Numbered from the stretch's first letter, positions 9,382 to 19,337 are shown. The stretch: 64,000 bases of DNA from Nostoc sp. NIES-4103 (GCF_002368335.1 NZ_AP018288.1:7963051-8027050), one strand, 5' to 3'. A program made the numbers and translations. Notes: generated by a model from the sequence alone, not told the origin.

Positions 9382-9654
9382 ATGGCTGCTAAAGTAGAAA
9401 TTTACACTTGGAGGACTTGTCCATTTTGCATTCGTGCCAAAAATTTGCTTAACAAGAAGGGTGTTGAATTTACAGAATACAGCATTGATGGAGATGAAGT
9501 TGCACGGGCTAAAATGGCTCAGAGGGCGAATGGAAGACGCTCAGTACCCCAAATTTTTATCAATGATTCCCATATTGGTGGTTGTGATGACATCCACGCT
9601 TTAGACAGTGAAGGCAAGCTGGATGAGTTACTAGCTTCCAGCCAGACTGTGTAG
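9382..9654 (+). CDS. grxC: Glutaredoxin 3
   Basis: 90 residues, the usual length of a dithiol glutaredoxin. The CPFC active site is near residues 13-16. The TVP-type cis-Pro loop appears as RSVPQIFI, and the GGCDD glutathione-binding segment follows. It reduces disulfides and glutathione adducts using glutathione in the cytoplasm. ATG start with GAGGAAG six bases upstream. It lies about 400 bases before gshB on the same strand, so enzyme and cofactor synthesis are neighbours, with dispersed repeats between. Confidence 0.95.
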   Translation: MAAKVEIYTWRTCPFCIRAKNLLNKKGVEFTEYSIDGDEVARAKMAQRANGRRSVPQIFINDSHIGGCDDIHALDSEGKLDELLASSQTV

Positions 9655-10057
9655 ATTGAGTCAGTATTCAGGTTGCACTTTCAGTGAAAAGCAGTGAGAT
9701 TTGGGATTTGGGATTGAAATATTCAAAATCCGTCTTGAAAAGCTTTGATGCCTGCGGCAAGCTGCAAAGCGTCTACGGAGGAAACCTCCGCTCAAACTTT
9801 TCGCAAAATCTCAAAATGGACAAAGCAAATAATTTCAACTCTAGAAAAATCCCAAATCCACCATCTAAAATCCTTCATCTCAGCCCCTCCCTGCCTACCC
9901 TGCGGTAACGCTACGCGAACAGGTATGGGGTCAATCTAAAAACCCAAACCCAAAATTGATTGATAACATGCTCTGCCTCTAGGCAAATTGCCTAAATCAT
10001 CAGAGGATAATCTAAATTGAATAACAATTAAACTTTCTGGTGATTGAGGCAAACAGC
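9655..10057. other. Spacer with dispersed palindromic repeats
   Basis: It holds the hairpin CGGAGG-AAA-CCTCCG (about 9776-9790) preceded by GCCTGCGGCAAGCTGC, and a related CCCTGCGGTAACGCTACGCGAACAGG stretch (about 9899-9924). These GC-rich pieces are of the dispersed cyanobacterial repeat type. Overlapping short ORFs here are not credible. The last 50 bases should contain the gshB leader. Confidence 0.6.
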
Positions 10058-11038
10058 GTGAAACTGGCTTTTATTATTGATCCCATCCATCAGCTTGACC
10101 CATGTCATGATACCAGCGTTGCTCTAATGGAAGCAGCGCAAATCTTGGGACATGAAATTTGGGTGACTCAAGCAAATTGGCTGAGTGTAGTGGAAAGTAA
10201 GGCTTGGGCTATTGTACAGCAAGTAGAATTAGTACCAGTGCAGTTGGTAGAGGGACGCTGGATAGCGGCAAATCCTTGGTATAAGTTAAGCAATCGCTCT
10301 TTGATTCCCCTGGAAACAATGGATGCTGTATTCATGCGGACAGATCCACCAGTGGATGATGCTTATCTCTACGCTACTTATATTCTAGATTACATCGACC
10401 AAGACAAAACCCTGGTGATTAACAGTCCTAGCGGCATCCGAGGGGCAAACGAAAAAATGTATGCCCTACAGTTTACCAAAGCAATTCCAGAAACGATTGT
10501 CAGTGCTGATAAGCAGTTTATCCGGCAATTTGTCGAAGCAAAGAAAGCAACAATTCTTAAACCACTGGGTAACAAAGCTGGGGAAGGAATTTTATTTTTA
10601 CAATCAGGCGATCGCAACTTCAACTCCATTGTCGAACTCAGTACCCTCCAAGGTCGAGTCCCAGTTATGGTGCAAACCTATTTACCAGAGGCAAAACAAG
10701 GAGATAAGCGGATTATCCTACTCAATGGTGAACCCATTGGCGCTCTCAATCGTCTTTCTAGTGGGAATGATTTTCGTAATAACATGGCCACAGGTGGCAC
10801 AGTCGCTCAAACAGAAATTACCCCCAGAGAGTATGAAATCTGTGCCCAATTGTCTGAAAAATTACGTCAAGACGGCTTAATTTTTGTTGGTATTGATGTG
10901 ATCGGTGGCTACCTTACCGAAGTCAACGTTACTAGTCCTACCGGCATTCGCGAAATTGACCGTTTAAATGGTACTCGCCTTGGTGATCAGGTTATTAAAT
11001 GGGTTGAACAAACTCTACAAACCAAAAAAAGCAAATAA
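10058..11038 (+). CDS. gshB: Glutathione synthetase
   Basis: 326 residues. It joins gamma-glutamylcysteine and glycine with ATP. The N-terminal domain begins KLAFIIDPIHQLDPCHDTS, as in bacterial GshB. The ATP-grasp part has ILKPLGNKAGEGI, the strand ending in VMVQTYLPEAKQGDKRI, GALNR, and the C-terminal GIDVIGGYLTEVNVTSPTG metal-binding segment. I chose the GTG at 10058, with GAGG eight bases upstream, because the family starts at KLAF. An in-frame GTG at 10040 would add six residues. Downstream of grxC and convergent with ftsZ. Confidence 0.95.
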   Translation: MKLAFIIDPIHQLDPCHDTSVALMEAAQILGHEIWVTQANWLSVVESKAWAIVQQVELVPVQLVEGRWIAANPWYKLSNRSLIPLETMDAVFMRTDPPVDDAYLYATYILDYIDQDKTLVINSPSGIRGANEKMYALQFTKAIPETIVSADKQFIRQFVEAKKATILKPLGNKAGEGILFLQSGDRNFNSIVELSTLQGRVPVMVQTYLPEAKQGDKRIILLNGEPIGALNRLSSGNDFRNNMATGGTVAQTEITPREYEICAQLSEKLRQDGLIFVGIDVIGGYLTEVNVTSPTGIREIDRLNGTRLGDQVIKWVEQTLQTKKSK

Positions 11039-11607
11039 TTTGCATTTAGCTGCTACTCTTGGTTGCTGACACAACCATTTTCATGTAACCTTGGTAGCGT
11101 TTATTTTCCGTATTTTTACGGTCTTTATTGGTTATACCAATTCTCTAAAATCCGGCAACACATTCGCTCCGCCGAAACCCATACTATACCTGAATTTCTT
11201 AATTACGAATTACGAATTACGAATTACGAATTACGAATTGGTATTATTTATTGCTATGGAACAAAAGACCGAGAGCATAAAAGGGCGATCGCACCTGTTA
11301 ACTAAGTTTTTCCTCTTTGAGGCACAGGTGCTGATAACACTAAAGGAGGCCATGGCCTAGGTCAAAACTCTTCGCCCCCGCTTTTTTGTGACAAACACAA
11401 GTAGACATTTGAGTCTGCTGACTCCTGCCTAATTTCATTTGATATCTGAGTACCATTGACAACTATACTTGTCAATTGGCTACATCGGCAATGATCACGA
11501 AGTGCTTATTACTGTCCCTTGCGAACCCTAGACATAGCAAATTTTATACAGCGCTCAGCCAAACCTGAGACTGCAAATTTCATCTAAAATTTCAAATTTA
11601 GAATCAA
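11039..11607. other. Convergent spacer between gshB and ftsZ with GAATTAC repeats
   Basis: It contains about five GAATTAC heptamers (11200-11239), a HIP1 site around 11286, and the inverted pair GCACCTGT (11291-11298) / ACAGGTGC (11324-11331). No credible gene was found. Confidence 0.7.
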
Positions 11608-12900
11608 TTAATTCCGTGGTTTATGCCGATTTCGCAGAAAATCAGGAATGTCCAATCCAGATTTTTCTCTGGGTTCATTTATTGGTGGTTGGGGAGTAGG
11701 GGGAGTAATTGTTGGTGTTTGTGGCGTTGGTCGCTTTGTGGGAGTTACTACCCTAGTATTAGCCACGGTTTGTTGTGGTGCTGATTGCACTTCGCCTGTA
11801 AACCCAGTGGCAATTACAGTAATTCTCACCTCACCCTGTAGCCTATCATCAATCACCGCTCCAAAAATAATATTAGCGTTGGGATCAACCACTTCATATA
11901 TTGCTTCTGCGGCAGCATTCACTTCATGCAAAGTTAAATCACTACCACCAGTAATATTAAAGACAACTCCTCTAGCTCCTTCAATAGAACATTCTAATAA
12001 TGGTGAAGAAATAGCTGCGATCGCTGCTTCTCTAGCTCTTGATTTTCCTGAGCTGACACCTATCCCCATCAATGCCGATCCCGCATCTGCCATCACAGCT
12101 CGCACATCGGCAAAGTCAACGTTTACTAAACCTGGAATCGTGATGATATCTGAAATTCCTTGTACCCCTTGACGCAGCACATCATCTGCATAACGAAAAG
12201 CTTCTTGCACTGGTGTTTGCTCTGGGATCACTTCCAGTAGCTTGTTGTTGGGGATGATAATCAGTGTATCTACCCGACTTTTTAGCCCTTCAATACCTTG
12301 TTCCGCCTGACTGGTGCGGCGGCGTCCCTCAAACACAAATGGACGGGTGACTACACCCACAGTCAAAGCGCCCATTTCTTTTGCAACTTCTGCGACGATG
12401 GGAGCTGCACCTGTTCCGGTACCACCTCCCATACCCGCGGTGATAAATACCAGGTCAGCACCTTCTAAAGCTGTGGCAATTTCGTCCCTTGATTCTTCTG
12501 CTGCCTTTTGACCAATAGCAGGATTACCACCTGCTCCTAAACCCCGCGTTAGTTTCTGTCCAATTTGCAATCGGCTAGGAGCTCCTGCTAAGGTCAAAGC
12601 TTGGGCATCAGTATTAATTGACCAAAACTCGACTCCAGAGACATCAGACTCAATCATGCGGTTGACCGCATTTCCACCACCACCGCCAACACCTATTACT
12701 TTGATGTTGGCAACCCGACCGGGAACTATCTCGCCAATACGGCTATTTTCTGTAGTAATCTTCTTACTGTCGTGGTTTTGCCCAAAGTTCAGCCCGGAGT
12801 GATTAAAGGGATTGGTCGAGTTAACTGCCAGTGAAAATCCTGGCTGTCCCAGAGATTGGGAGTTTTTATAGGTAAGCTCTTGGTTATTATCAAGTGTCAT
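11608..12900 (-). CDS. ftsZ: Cell division protein FtsZ
   Basis: 430 residues. This tubulin-like GTPase forms the Z ring. The nucleotide-binding GVGGGGGNAVNRMI and tubulin signature GGGTGTGAAP are intact, with the T7 loop NVDFADVRAVM. The cyanobacterial N-terminal extension of about 60 residues precedes the core. A Pro/Thr-rich linker leads to a conserved C-terminal peptide (GLDIPDFLRNRH) that binds FtsA/ZipN-type partners. ATG start. ftsQ lies upstream on the same strand but 1.5 kb away, so ftsZ probably has its own promoters. Confidence 0.98.
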   Translation of the reverse strand: MTLDNNQELTYKNSQSLGQPGFSLAVNSTNPFNHSGLNFGQNHDSKKITTENSRIGEIVPGRVANIKVIGVGGGGGNAVNRMIESDVSGVEFWSINTDAQALTLAGAPSRLQIGQKLTRGLGAGGNPAIGQKAAEESRDEIATALEGADLVFITAGMGGGTGTGAAPIVAEVAKEMGALTVGVVTRPFVFEGRRRTSQAEQGIEGLKSRVDTLIIIPNNKLLEVIPEQTPVQEAFRYADDVLRQGVQGISDIITIPGLVNVDFADVRAVMADAGSALMGIGVSSGKSRAREAAIAAISSPLLECSIEGARGVVFNITGGSDLTLHEVNAAAEAIYEVVDPNANIIFGAVIDDRLQGEVRITVIATGFTGEVQSAPQQTVANTRVVTPTKRPTPQTPTITPPTPQPPINEPREKSGLDIPDFLRNRHKPRN

Positions 12901-14406
12901 TGGATTATGAAAGGGTAGATAAACGACTTTTTCAGGTGTTCTTCACCTAAGAGTCAACTATAGTTTGACACTGCCAAAATCTATGGCATTGTTCTTGATT
13001 GCGATCGCTACTTCCAACCTTAACAGGATTGTCAGTGCGAAAGTTTGCTATGTGATCAGCTATTAACGCAGCCGCTCCCACAGCTAATTCTAGAGAAGTA
13101 TACCTACATTTACTTAAAATTGAGCTGTATAACTTCCACAAGATATAAATATTTTCACTGCTATGCTGCCAATTGCTCGCCAATTTAGCACGGTATAGCT
13201 TTGGCATAGCCAATTTCCTCCTTCTAATCCTATTAATGATTTAGATTGGTCATTACTTTGACAACTATCAGTGTTAATTTGTTTTTCCTTAGCGATCGCA
13301 CGCATTTTCTTAAGGTTGTATATTTTGTTATGCTTCAGCAAAATCAAATACTACAAAAACGAGTTTTTCTTTGCTTGATGCTTAATTCTCAGGTCTGGTT
13401 TTCTCAAATCAAATATACTGTTACTAACAGTATAAAGCTCAACAGTGCCAAGATTATGAGCAGATGAAATAACTTGTAAAGGCGCACCCCAAGGCATCTT
13501 GTATGCCTTAATCGTATAGTTAATGATAGGTTTAACCATTGGAGATGATTGCAATTTAAGACACAAAATAGTCTTCTACTTACTTATAGTTCAAGGTTGA
13601 GGTAAGGAATACTATGCTTATCAGTTATATAACACCCTGACTGATTTGCTGTTTGGTGTGGCTGAATAAACATTGCTTGGAATAACAATCTACTACGTAA
13701 CAACCTTTACCAGTACAACTGCTCAACCAGAAGTACCAAAAATATTTGGCAAGCAAACTTTGGTTGTAACACAGAGAACTTCGAGATAACTGCTTAGGAG
13801 CAACACTGACAATATTGAGAACAGAATCTTTTAGATTCTCTAGGAAGCTTTAGCAACTGTCTTTAGAAGGATATACAGAGCAAAATTAATAATGGCAACG
13901 AAAACCATTTACTCTACAGCAACTCTGTAAGAACTTGGTTTTTACATTACTGGGTTGATCAAACTCTTGAGAGCGATAAACCTCAACTCTGCTTTCAACT
14001 GTCTTTTAAGCATCTACGTCAGTATTACCAACTATTTAGATGGTTTTTGGCCAAATTCTCTACCCTGGTAAAAGTCGCTCCCGCAGTGTCTAAACCAGTG
14101 TCCTCAAGTGAAATCAGGCATTTTTCTGTTTTACAAGCTTGGTTCAGTCGAAGATTGAGTAAGCATAAAGCATTTTCTACACCAAATGCCATCATTCGAT
14201 TGTTTAACATATTGCACCCGTCCACGCTTATGTCAGGGTAACAATTGTAGGGCCTTTAATCTCAAACCATCTTAATTAATTAGAAGTGAACACCAATTTT
14301 TTGAGGTTACTGGAAAAATGAAAATAATCAATAAATATATTTATTTATCGGCATATAACTTATTAATTGAGTAGGAGCGTTTGATAGTTACACCTGCTAG
14401 ATATTT
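12901..14406. other. Long non-coding gap between ftsQ and ftsZ
   Basis: About 1.5 kb with two HIP1 sites (around 13002 and 13293). Only short overlapping ORFs occur on both strands and none looks like a protein family. It must hold the ftsZ promoter region. A perfect inverted repeat lies at 13414-13434. Nothing else specific was recognised. Confidence 0.65.
13414..13434. promoter_or_regulatory. Perfect 9-bp inverted repeat upstream of ftsZ
   Basis: TATACTGTT-ACT-AACAGTATA lies about 510 bases upstream of the ftsZ start. The form suits a dimeric regulator site or a small hairpin. No known operator was matched. Confidence 0.4.
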
Positions 14407-15252
14407 CTATGGGGTTTGAGAGTTAATTTTCGGATTTTTTTGGTTCAAATGTACTAATGGAGATTCGGGATTTTTCAGATCAATATACTCTATTTGACTC
14501 GTATTAATTTTTGTTGGTAAATTTCGCATTTGGGCCAGTACTTTGATTTGTTCTGGTAACTGAGGACTGGGGGCGCCAAGATAGACATTTCCTATTTCTG
14601 TTTTCAAAATTAAATTAGTTGGGTCTTGGCAATCAATTTCCATTACTTTTACAGAACTTTGGTTTAATGCTGGATAAAGCTGACTCCAGTATTGGCGGTA
14701 TTGTTCTGGTAATCCAATGACTTTGAGAGTTGGTAATTTGACAGTTGGATTGACTAATTTGTATTTTTCTAAAGGTATCCAGGCCCCAGTTGCATCTATT
14801 AAGCCAGCAGACAATTGTTTTTTGCCACTATCAGTATTGCTGGTTCTATCACTTTGAGCGATCGCCACAGGAACTCTTTGCTGAATTTCGATGATTAATC
14901 CAGGAGGAAAAAGGCGGCGACTGACGGTTGCTTGGGCAATGGTCGGTTGTTGCTTAAGAGACTCAGCGATCGCACTTGGTTGAATCCGCCATAAAGACTG
15001 GGGATAGGAAAGGGTCAGCAGCGACTCAATCGCTCCTTGTGAGAGTACTTGATTGCCTGATTTCATCATTATTTGTTTGGGAGCGTTTAGCACCCATATT
15101 GGTTGAAGTGCCACCCACAACAAACCACCTGCTAGACCAGTAATGGCAAAGCTTCGCCAAATAGCCTGAACAATCTTCAACTGTCGCTGCCGACGCAATT
15201 TCTTACGGCGCTGAGCTAAATCTGTATGTGAAACTGATACTATACCAGCCAT
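14407..15252 (-). CDS. ftsQ: Cell division protein FtsQ/DivIB
   Basis: 281 residues. The architecture is a basic cytoplasmic tail, one membrane segment (about residues 33-52), a POTRA domain (about 57-130; VLSQGAIESLLTLSYPQSLWRIQP, ending in a VPVAIA strand) and the beta domain. FtsQ bridges early and late divisome proteins in the periplasm. ATG start. It lies upstream of ftsZ on the same strand, the conserved dcw order, but no mur gene lies beside it. Confidence 0.9.
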   Translation of the reverse strand: MAGIVSVSHTDLAQRRKKLRRQRQLKIVQAIWRSFAITGLAGGLLWVALQPIWVLNAPKQIMMKSGNQVLSQGAIESLLTLSYPQSLWRIQPSAIAESLKQQPTIAQATVSRRLFPPGLIIEIQQRVPVAIAQSDRTSNTDSGKKQLSAGLIDATGAWIPLEKYKLVNPTVKLPTLKVIGLPEQYRQYWSQLYPALNQSSVKVMEIDCQDPTNLILKTEIGNVYLGAPSPQLPEQIKVLAQMRNLPTKINTSQIEYIDLKNPESPLVHLNQKNPKINSQTP

Positions 15253-15863
15253 TCAAACCTCTTTCTGGTGTCGGTCTTAAAAGTTAGTAGGCTAACAGCA
15301 CTGATTAATTACAGTAAACCCTGTTGGTCTGTTTTAGCCCCTACCTCAAGACTTTTTTATTTTTAGTCTTAGATCGAATGTAGCCTTTTTGTCTAGGAGT
15401 AACGGCTTTAATTGCAAAAAAGGCTACAAAAGGCTATTGACAAATGTTTTGATATTTGCATTTACTTATATCAAGAGTTTACAGGCGCTATGCTGCAAAT
15501 CTCAAAGTGCCAAAATGGCTATGGTCTGGAGTGAATCATGCCAAATTTACCGTCTTTTTCAGAGATAGATGTAAAAAATATAGCCAATTTTGCACTAGTA
15601 GATGTCTAAGTCAACAAATAATGATTTTTGACTTGATGTCAAAAAGTTACGTCGAAAAGTTACAAAGTATTAAATGAAGAATACATAGGCCCTGTCTATT
15701 TTATTCGACCGACAATCAATACAGTGCAGAGCAAGCGGATTTATGCGTGGGGAGAACGTCAAAGAAAACAGTGGCGATCGCTTGTTGTGTGATGATATCA
15801 GCCGCAGGCACTATATTTAAGAGCTAGGAGACACAGAGTTCACAGATGGAAAGAGTTCTAAAT
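15253..15863. other. Non-coding spacer with a long hairpin
   Basis: The arms GTAGCCTTTTTG (15380-15391) and CAAAAAAGGCTAC (15415-15427) form a 12-13 bp stem with a roughly 23-base loop about 130 bases upstream of the ftsQ start. A short plus-strand ORF here (15456-15677) has no family features. Otherwise nothing was seen. Confidence 0.55.
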
Positions 15864-16241
15864 TCACAACTCAAAACTTTTTTCTAAGTTCCCAGCTAAA
15901 TTAGCATCGCTCTCCAGCACATCATCACTGTTTTGCTCGTTTGTAACTTCTGGTAGCAAATTTGCTAAAAAGGCTTGTAGCCTCATGCGCTCGATATAAG
16001 GCCAGCCACCCTCAGACTCAATATCTTTCAGTAGGGCGTAAAGTTGCTGGCGATTATCAGGTAAACTCTCTTGAAAAGCACCATCCCGAATCTCTCGGTG
16101 TAATTGCTCTAACTGCCGCAGTAAATTTAAAAGAGCTATGGCGTCACCTTGGCAAACCTTAGCTACATCATGCACGGCAGTCGCGATCGTTTGCAATTGT
16201 TCGGACAACTTCTCTAATTCAAAACTCTTATTGTTGTTCAC
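15864..16241 (-). CDS. Conserved hypothetical protein, helical
   Basis: 125 residues from a GTG start at 16241 preceded by AGAGGG. A longer frame from a TTG at 16274 would add 11 residues. The protein is predicted almost entirely helical (LEQLHREIRDGAFQ, RQQLYALLKDIESEGGWPYIERMRLQAFLANLL) with an acidic tail, and has no signal peptide or membrane segment. I do not recognise a domain but the composition is that of a real soluble protein, and similar small proteins occur in cyanobacteria. Divergent from psbO. Function unknown. Confidence 0.65.
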   Translation of the reverse strand: MNNNKSFELEKLSEQLQTIATAVHDVAKVCQGDAIALLNLLRQLEQLHREIRDGAFQESLPDNRQQLYALLKDIESEGGWPYIERMRLQAFLANLLPEVTNEQNSDDVLESDANLAGNLEKSFEL

Positions 16242-16792
16242 GCTACCCTCTGTATATAAATCAGGTCTACTCAAATTTACCGAAGATTGTTAACTTTTAT
16301 CTGCTGTCACAGTTTCAGAGCATCATCGGTGGGAGTAAAGAAGATAAAGTTTTTCTTCCCCTTACCCTTGTAATTTTGAACTTGTATGACACAGGTTCAG
16401 CCCCTTTTCCCTTTCCCTTCGCCTTCTGTTGGCTATGACCTCAAAAAGCGCGTGGTAACGTTTAGGGCAGCCTCTACGCGAGCTAGGTGCGATCGCGACT
16501 TATTATTTAAGGTTAGAGTGCTTTGATTTTGAGTTAAAAAAAATCGTATGATCTGGCTGATTTACCCATAAAGCAATTGGGCTGTATGTAGTGGCGACAC
16601 ATACATAATACAGGACGACTACAGCGATGCTGCAAATGCCATAAGCATTCGCAAAGCGCGAAGCATAACACATTCGCGCTCCTCAAAGCACGCACTTATG
16701 TGGCTCTGTATTAGGGCATACTCATTTTCGTACCGAAACCCTACGGTGCAGTTTTACAACTTAGATATTAATTTTTGACATTGAGGTTGACC
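16242..16792. other. Divergent intergenic region upstream of psbO
   Basis: About 550 bases with GC-rich dispersed repeat fragments (CGCGAGCTAGGTGCGATCGCG near 16480-16498; a GCATTCGCAAAGCGCGAAGC palindrome-like stretch near 16645-16665). The psbO promoter should lie in the last 150 bases. No gene seen. Confidence 0.6.
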
Positions 16793-17626
16793 ATGAGGTA
16801 TCGCGCTTTAATTGTGGCATTCTTGGCTTTGTGCCTGGGGTTAGTAACTGCTTGTAGTGATGCCCCTTCTACTAGTAGTAGGGATATACTCACTTACGAA
16901 CAAATTCGAGGTACAGGCTTGGCTAACAAATGCCCCCAACTGGCAGAAACCAGGCGTGGTTCTATTCCACTTGACGCTAGCCAGTCCTACGCTATCAAAG
17001 AACTCTGCTTGGAACCAACCAATTTCTTTGTGAAAGAAGAACCTACTAATAAACGGCAAACAGCAGAATTCGTGCCTGGCAAACTGTTAACTCGGTATAC
17101 TTCCACTATTGACCAAGTTCAAGGTGATCTGAAAATTAACCCTGACAATAGTCTGACCTTTGTAGAAACAGATGGTCTTGACTTCCAAGCTATCACCGTG
17201 CAACTTCCTGGTGGTGAGCGAGTACCTTTCCTCTTCACCATTAAAAACTTGGTTGCTCAAAGCCAACCTGGTTCCACCAGTATTAACACCTCCACAGACT
17301 TTGAAGGTTCTTTTAAAGTGCCTTCTTATCGTGGTGCTGCTTTCCTAGATCCTAAAGGTCGCGGTGTCGTCTCTGGTTACGATAATGCTGTAGCTCTACC
17401 TGCTCAAGCAGATGACGAAGAATTGGCTCGTGCTAACGTTAAGCGTGCTGAAATTCTCCAGGGCAAGATTTCTTTGCAAGTAGCCAAAATTGATAGCGCT
17501 AGTGGTGAAATTGCTGGCACTTTCATTAGTGAACAGCCATCTGATACCGATTTAGGTGCAGGCGAACCTAAGGAAGTTAAGATTCAAGGTCTGTTTTACG
17601 CTCGTGTTGAACCAAATCGTGGCTAA
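16793..17626 (+). CDS. psbO: Photosystem II manganese-stabilising protein PsbO
   Basis: 277 residues. This extrinsic lumenal protein stabilises the oxygen-evolving Mn cluster. It has the conserved pair of Cys (NKCPQ and KELCLEPTNFFVKEE), VPSYRGAAFLDPKGRG, YDNAVALPA and the C-terminal SEQPSDTDLGAGEPKEVK. The ATG at 16793 is chosen for the signal peptide MRYRALIVAFLALCLG and the upstream GAGG; the frame extends 18 bases further to a TTG. The signal ends in LVTAC, a lipobox, so the mature protein may be lipid-anchored. Followed by hairpins and, 0.9 kb on, sigF. Confidence 0.97.
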   Translation: MRYRALIVAFLALCLGLVTACSDAPSTSSRDILTYEQIRGTGLANKCPQLAETRRGSIPLDASQSYAIKELCLEPTNFFVKEEPTNKRQTAEFVPGKLLTRYTSTIDQVQGDLKINPDNSLTFVETDGLDFQAITVQLPGGERVPFLFTIKNLVAQSQPGSTSINTSTDFEGSFKVPSYRGAAFLDPKGRGVVSGYDNAVALPAQADDEELARANVKRAEILQGKISLQVAKIDSASGEIAGTFISEQPSDTDLGAGEPKEVKIQGLFYARVEPNRG

Positions 17627-17707
17627 ATTCTCTTGAGTGCAGCAATTTGCTACTACTCAGGAATAAAATTGTGTACCCATCAGTCCTCATCGCCAGAGTT
17701 AATCTCT

Positions 17708-17803
17708 TTGCCCCCTTTTTTGGGGGCAAGAAACTATAACTTCAAATTAGACCAAGATGGCAATAGACTGAATGACAATAAAGGGCTTTTCGCCCTTTTT
17801 TTA
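17708..17803 (+). terminator. Two hairpins after psbO, the second a terminator
   Basis: TTGCCCCC-TTTTTT-GGGGGCAA (17708-17729) is a perfect 8-bp stem. AAAGGGC-TTTTC-GCCCTTTTTTT (17780-17803) is a classical intrinsic terminator about 155 bases after the psbO stop. Confidence 0.85.
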
Positions 17804-18560
17804 TTGCCAGGGTTAAACAGACCTATAGTGATTTGCAATTGATAAGCTGTTTCACATAAGGATTGCATATCTAATTGTGATGACATCATTTTCAGCTTGC
17901 CACGCTACTGCTCAGGCAAGGCAAGAATTTTAAGACTTGTGTGTACACCGTACAGAGGCAATTCATCAATTGCCTCTACAATTAGCCCGTACCTAACTCA
18001 TATGAAAAATGCTATGTGTTGAAAATAGGGAATATTAACAATGAATAAAACAATATAAAGAAAAGTAAATATTGTTCATAGCTATTAGTTGTAGTCACTA
18101 CTGTTTATCCCTGCAATAGCAACCTTAATAGTTATGTGGATTTGCGTTTAGTTACTTAGTTATTTTCAAGATTGTATAGGTATTACTTGCTATCTCTAGT
18201 AACTTTACGGAGAAACTAAATCTTGATAATCAACAAAATTTTTGATAAGTACACTTTGTGATTTATTAATCAAATTAAGTACAATCTCGGTTTGAAATCT
18301 AATAAATAATTTTATACTTTATTCCTATGTAGCTTTTAAAAGCTACAAACAATACAAAATTTAAATAAAGAACAGGATCTCTATGTTCGTTATTTAAATT
18401 TTGAACGCTTGTCAGCCTCTGAGAAAATTTTCATCAAAGAGATTATTACACCTAGATAATCATAGGTTTTATGGCATGATATTTTCTTTAATATCACGCA
18501 AGCTTAGCTAGGTTTAAAAGCGAAAGATTTACTTTTTATTTGCTAAATAAATGCGCTGCT
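17804..18560. other. Intergenic region upstream of sigF
   Basis: About 750 AT-rich bases with no credible ORF. It contains a 20-bp perfect palindrome at 18328-18347 and should contain the sigF promoter(s). Confidence 0.6.
18328..18347. promoter_or_regulatory. 20-bp perfect palindrome upstream of sigF
   Basis: TGTAGCTTTTAAAAGCTACA reads the same on both strands, about 213 bases before the sigF start. It is a candidate operator or a small hairpin. No known site matched. Confidence 0.4.
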
Positions 18561-19337
18561 ATGCCTACCACAGCAACCAATGAACTGAAGCATGAAATTT
18601 GGCAGTTGTTGCGAGAGTATCAGCAATCTCGCTCAGAAACTGTTCGGAATAAATTAGTACAACTCAATTTTGGACTAGTGAGGAAAGAAGCTCACTACTG
18701 GATGAATCAATGTCGTGAAAGCTATGATGATTTGCTCCAGGTCGGTTGTTTGGGTTTAATTCGTGCTATTGAAAGATTTGAAATTTCTAAAGGACATGCT
18801 TTTAGTTCTTTTGCCATGCCCTACATCCGTGGTGAAATTCAACACTACTTGCGAGATAAAGGTGTCACGGTACGAATTCCCCGCCGCTATTTAGCGCTGC
18901 AACAGCAGGCAATAGGGGTTTCGCGTTCTTTGCGTGCAAAATACAACCGCCAGCCCACTGACTCGGAATTAGCAGCAGCACTCTTGATTTCCACGGATGA
19001 ATGGCAAGAAATCAAATTAGCATGGATCAATCGCGCTCCTTTAAGCTTAGATGTCCCCGTTCAGGATGGTGAAGAGGGGGCTACCAGCCTGGGAGAATTG
19101 GTTCCAGATCCCCATTACCGCAGTTTTCAATTAGCCCAAGAAGACCAAATTCGTCTACAGCAAGCATTGATTCAACTAGAAAAGCGAACCCGTGAAGTGT
19201 TGGAATGTGTGTTTTTGCAGGATTTGACACAAAAACAGGTAGCAGAACACTTAGGGATTAGTGTAGTCACAGTTTCCCGCAGAGTCAAGAAAGGACTGGA
19301 CTTGTTGAAAAACCTCATGGGTGCAACGGAGGATTAA
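18561..19337 (+). CDS. sigF: Group 3 RNA polymerase sigma factor SigF
   Basis: 258 residues. Region 2 is DDLLQVGCLGLIRAIERFE with the -10-recognition helix FSSFAMPYIRGEIQHYLRD. Region 3 is RIPRRYLALQQQ, and region 4 is the HTH TQKQVAEHLGISVVTVSRRVKKGL. The short length and absent region 1 fit group 3, and the sequence fits cyanobacterial SigF, which in Synechocystis and Nostoc controls pilus and motility genes. ATG at 18561 preferred over the TTG at 18540. Downstream of psbO as in Anabaena, and just ahead of the PilP-like lipoprotein gene. Tandem hairpins follow its stop. Confidence 0.88.
   Translation: MPTTATNELKHEIWQLLREYQQSRSETVRNKLVQLNFGLVRKEAHYWMNQCRESYDDLLQVGCLGLIRAIERFEISKGHAFSSFAMPYIRGEIQHYLRDKGVTVRIPRRYLALQQQAIGVSRSLRAKYNRQPTDSELAAALLISTDEWQEIKLAWINRAPLSLDVPVQDGEEGATSLGELVPDPHYRSFQLAQEDQIRLQQALIQLEKRTREVLECVFLQDLTQKQVAEHLGISVVTVSRRVKKGLDLLKNLMGATED

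Noticed and set aside
10461..10880. 139-residue ORF inside gshB
   Set aside because: It is an out-of-frame reading of a clear glutathione synthetase gene.
12947..13347. Two overlapping minus-strand ORFs upstream of ftsZ
   Set aside because: They overlap each other in different frames, lack a clear ribosome binding site and match no family.
14025..14241. Short ORFs on both strands upstream of ftsZ
   Set aside because: The two frames are antisense to each other and neither shows protein-family features.
15456..15677. 73-residue ORF between ftsQ and the hypothetical gene
   Set aside because: Low-complexity, no domain features and poor start; judged as chance.
17633..17842. 69-residue ORF after psbO
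   Set aside because: It runs through two hairpins including the psbO terminator and shows no protein-like features.
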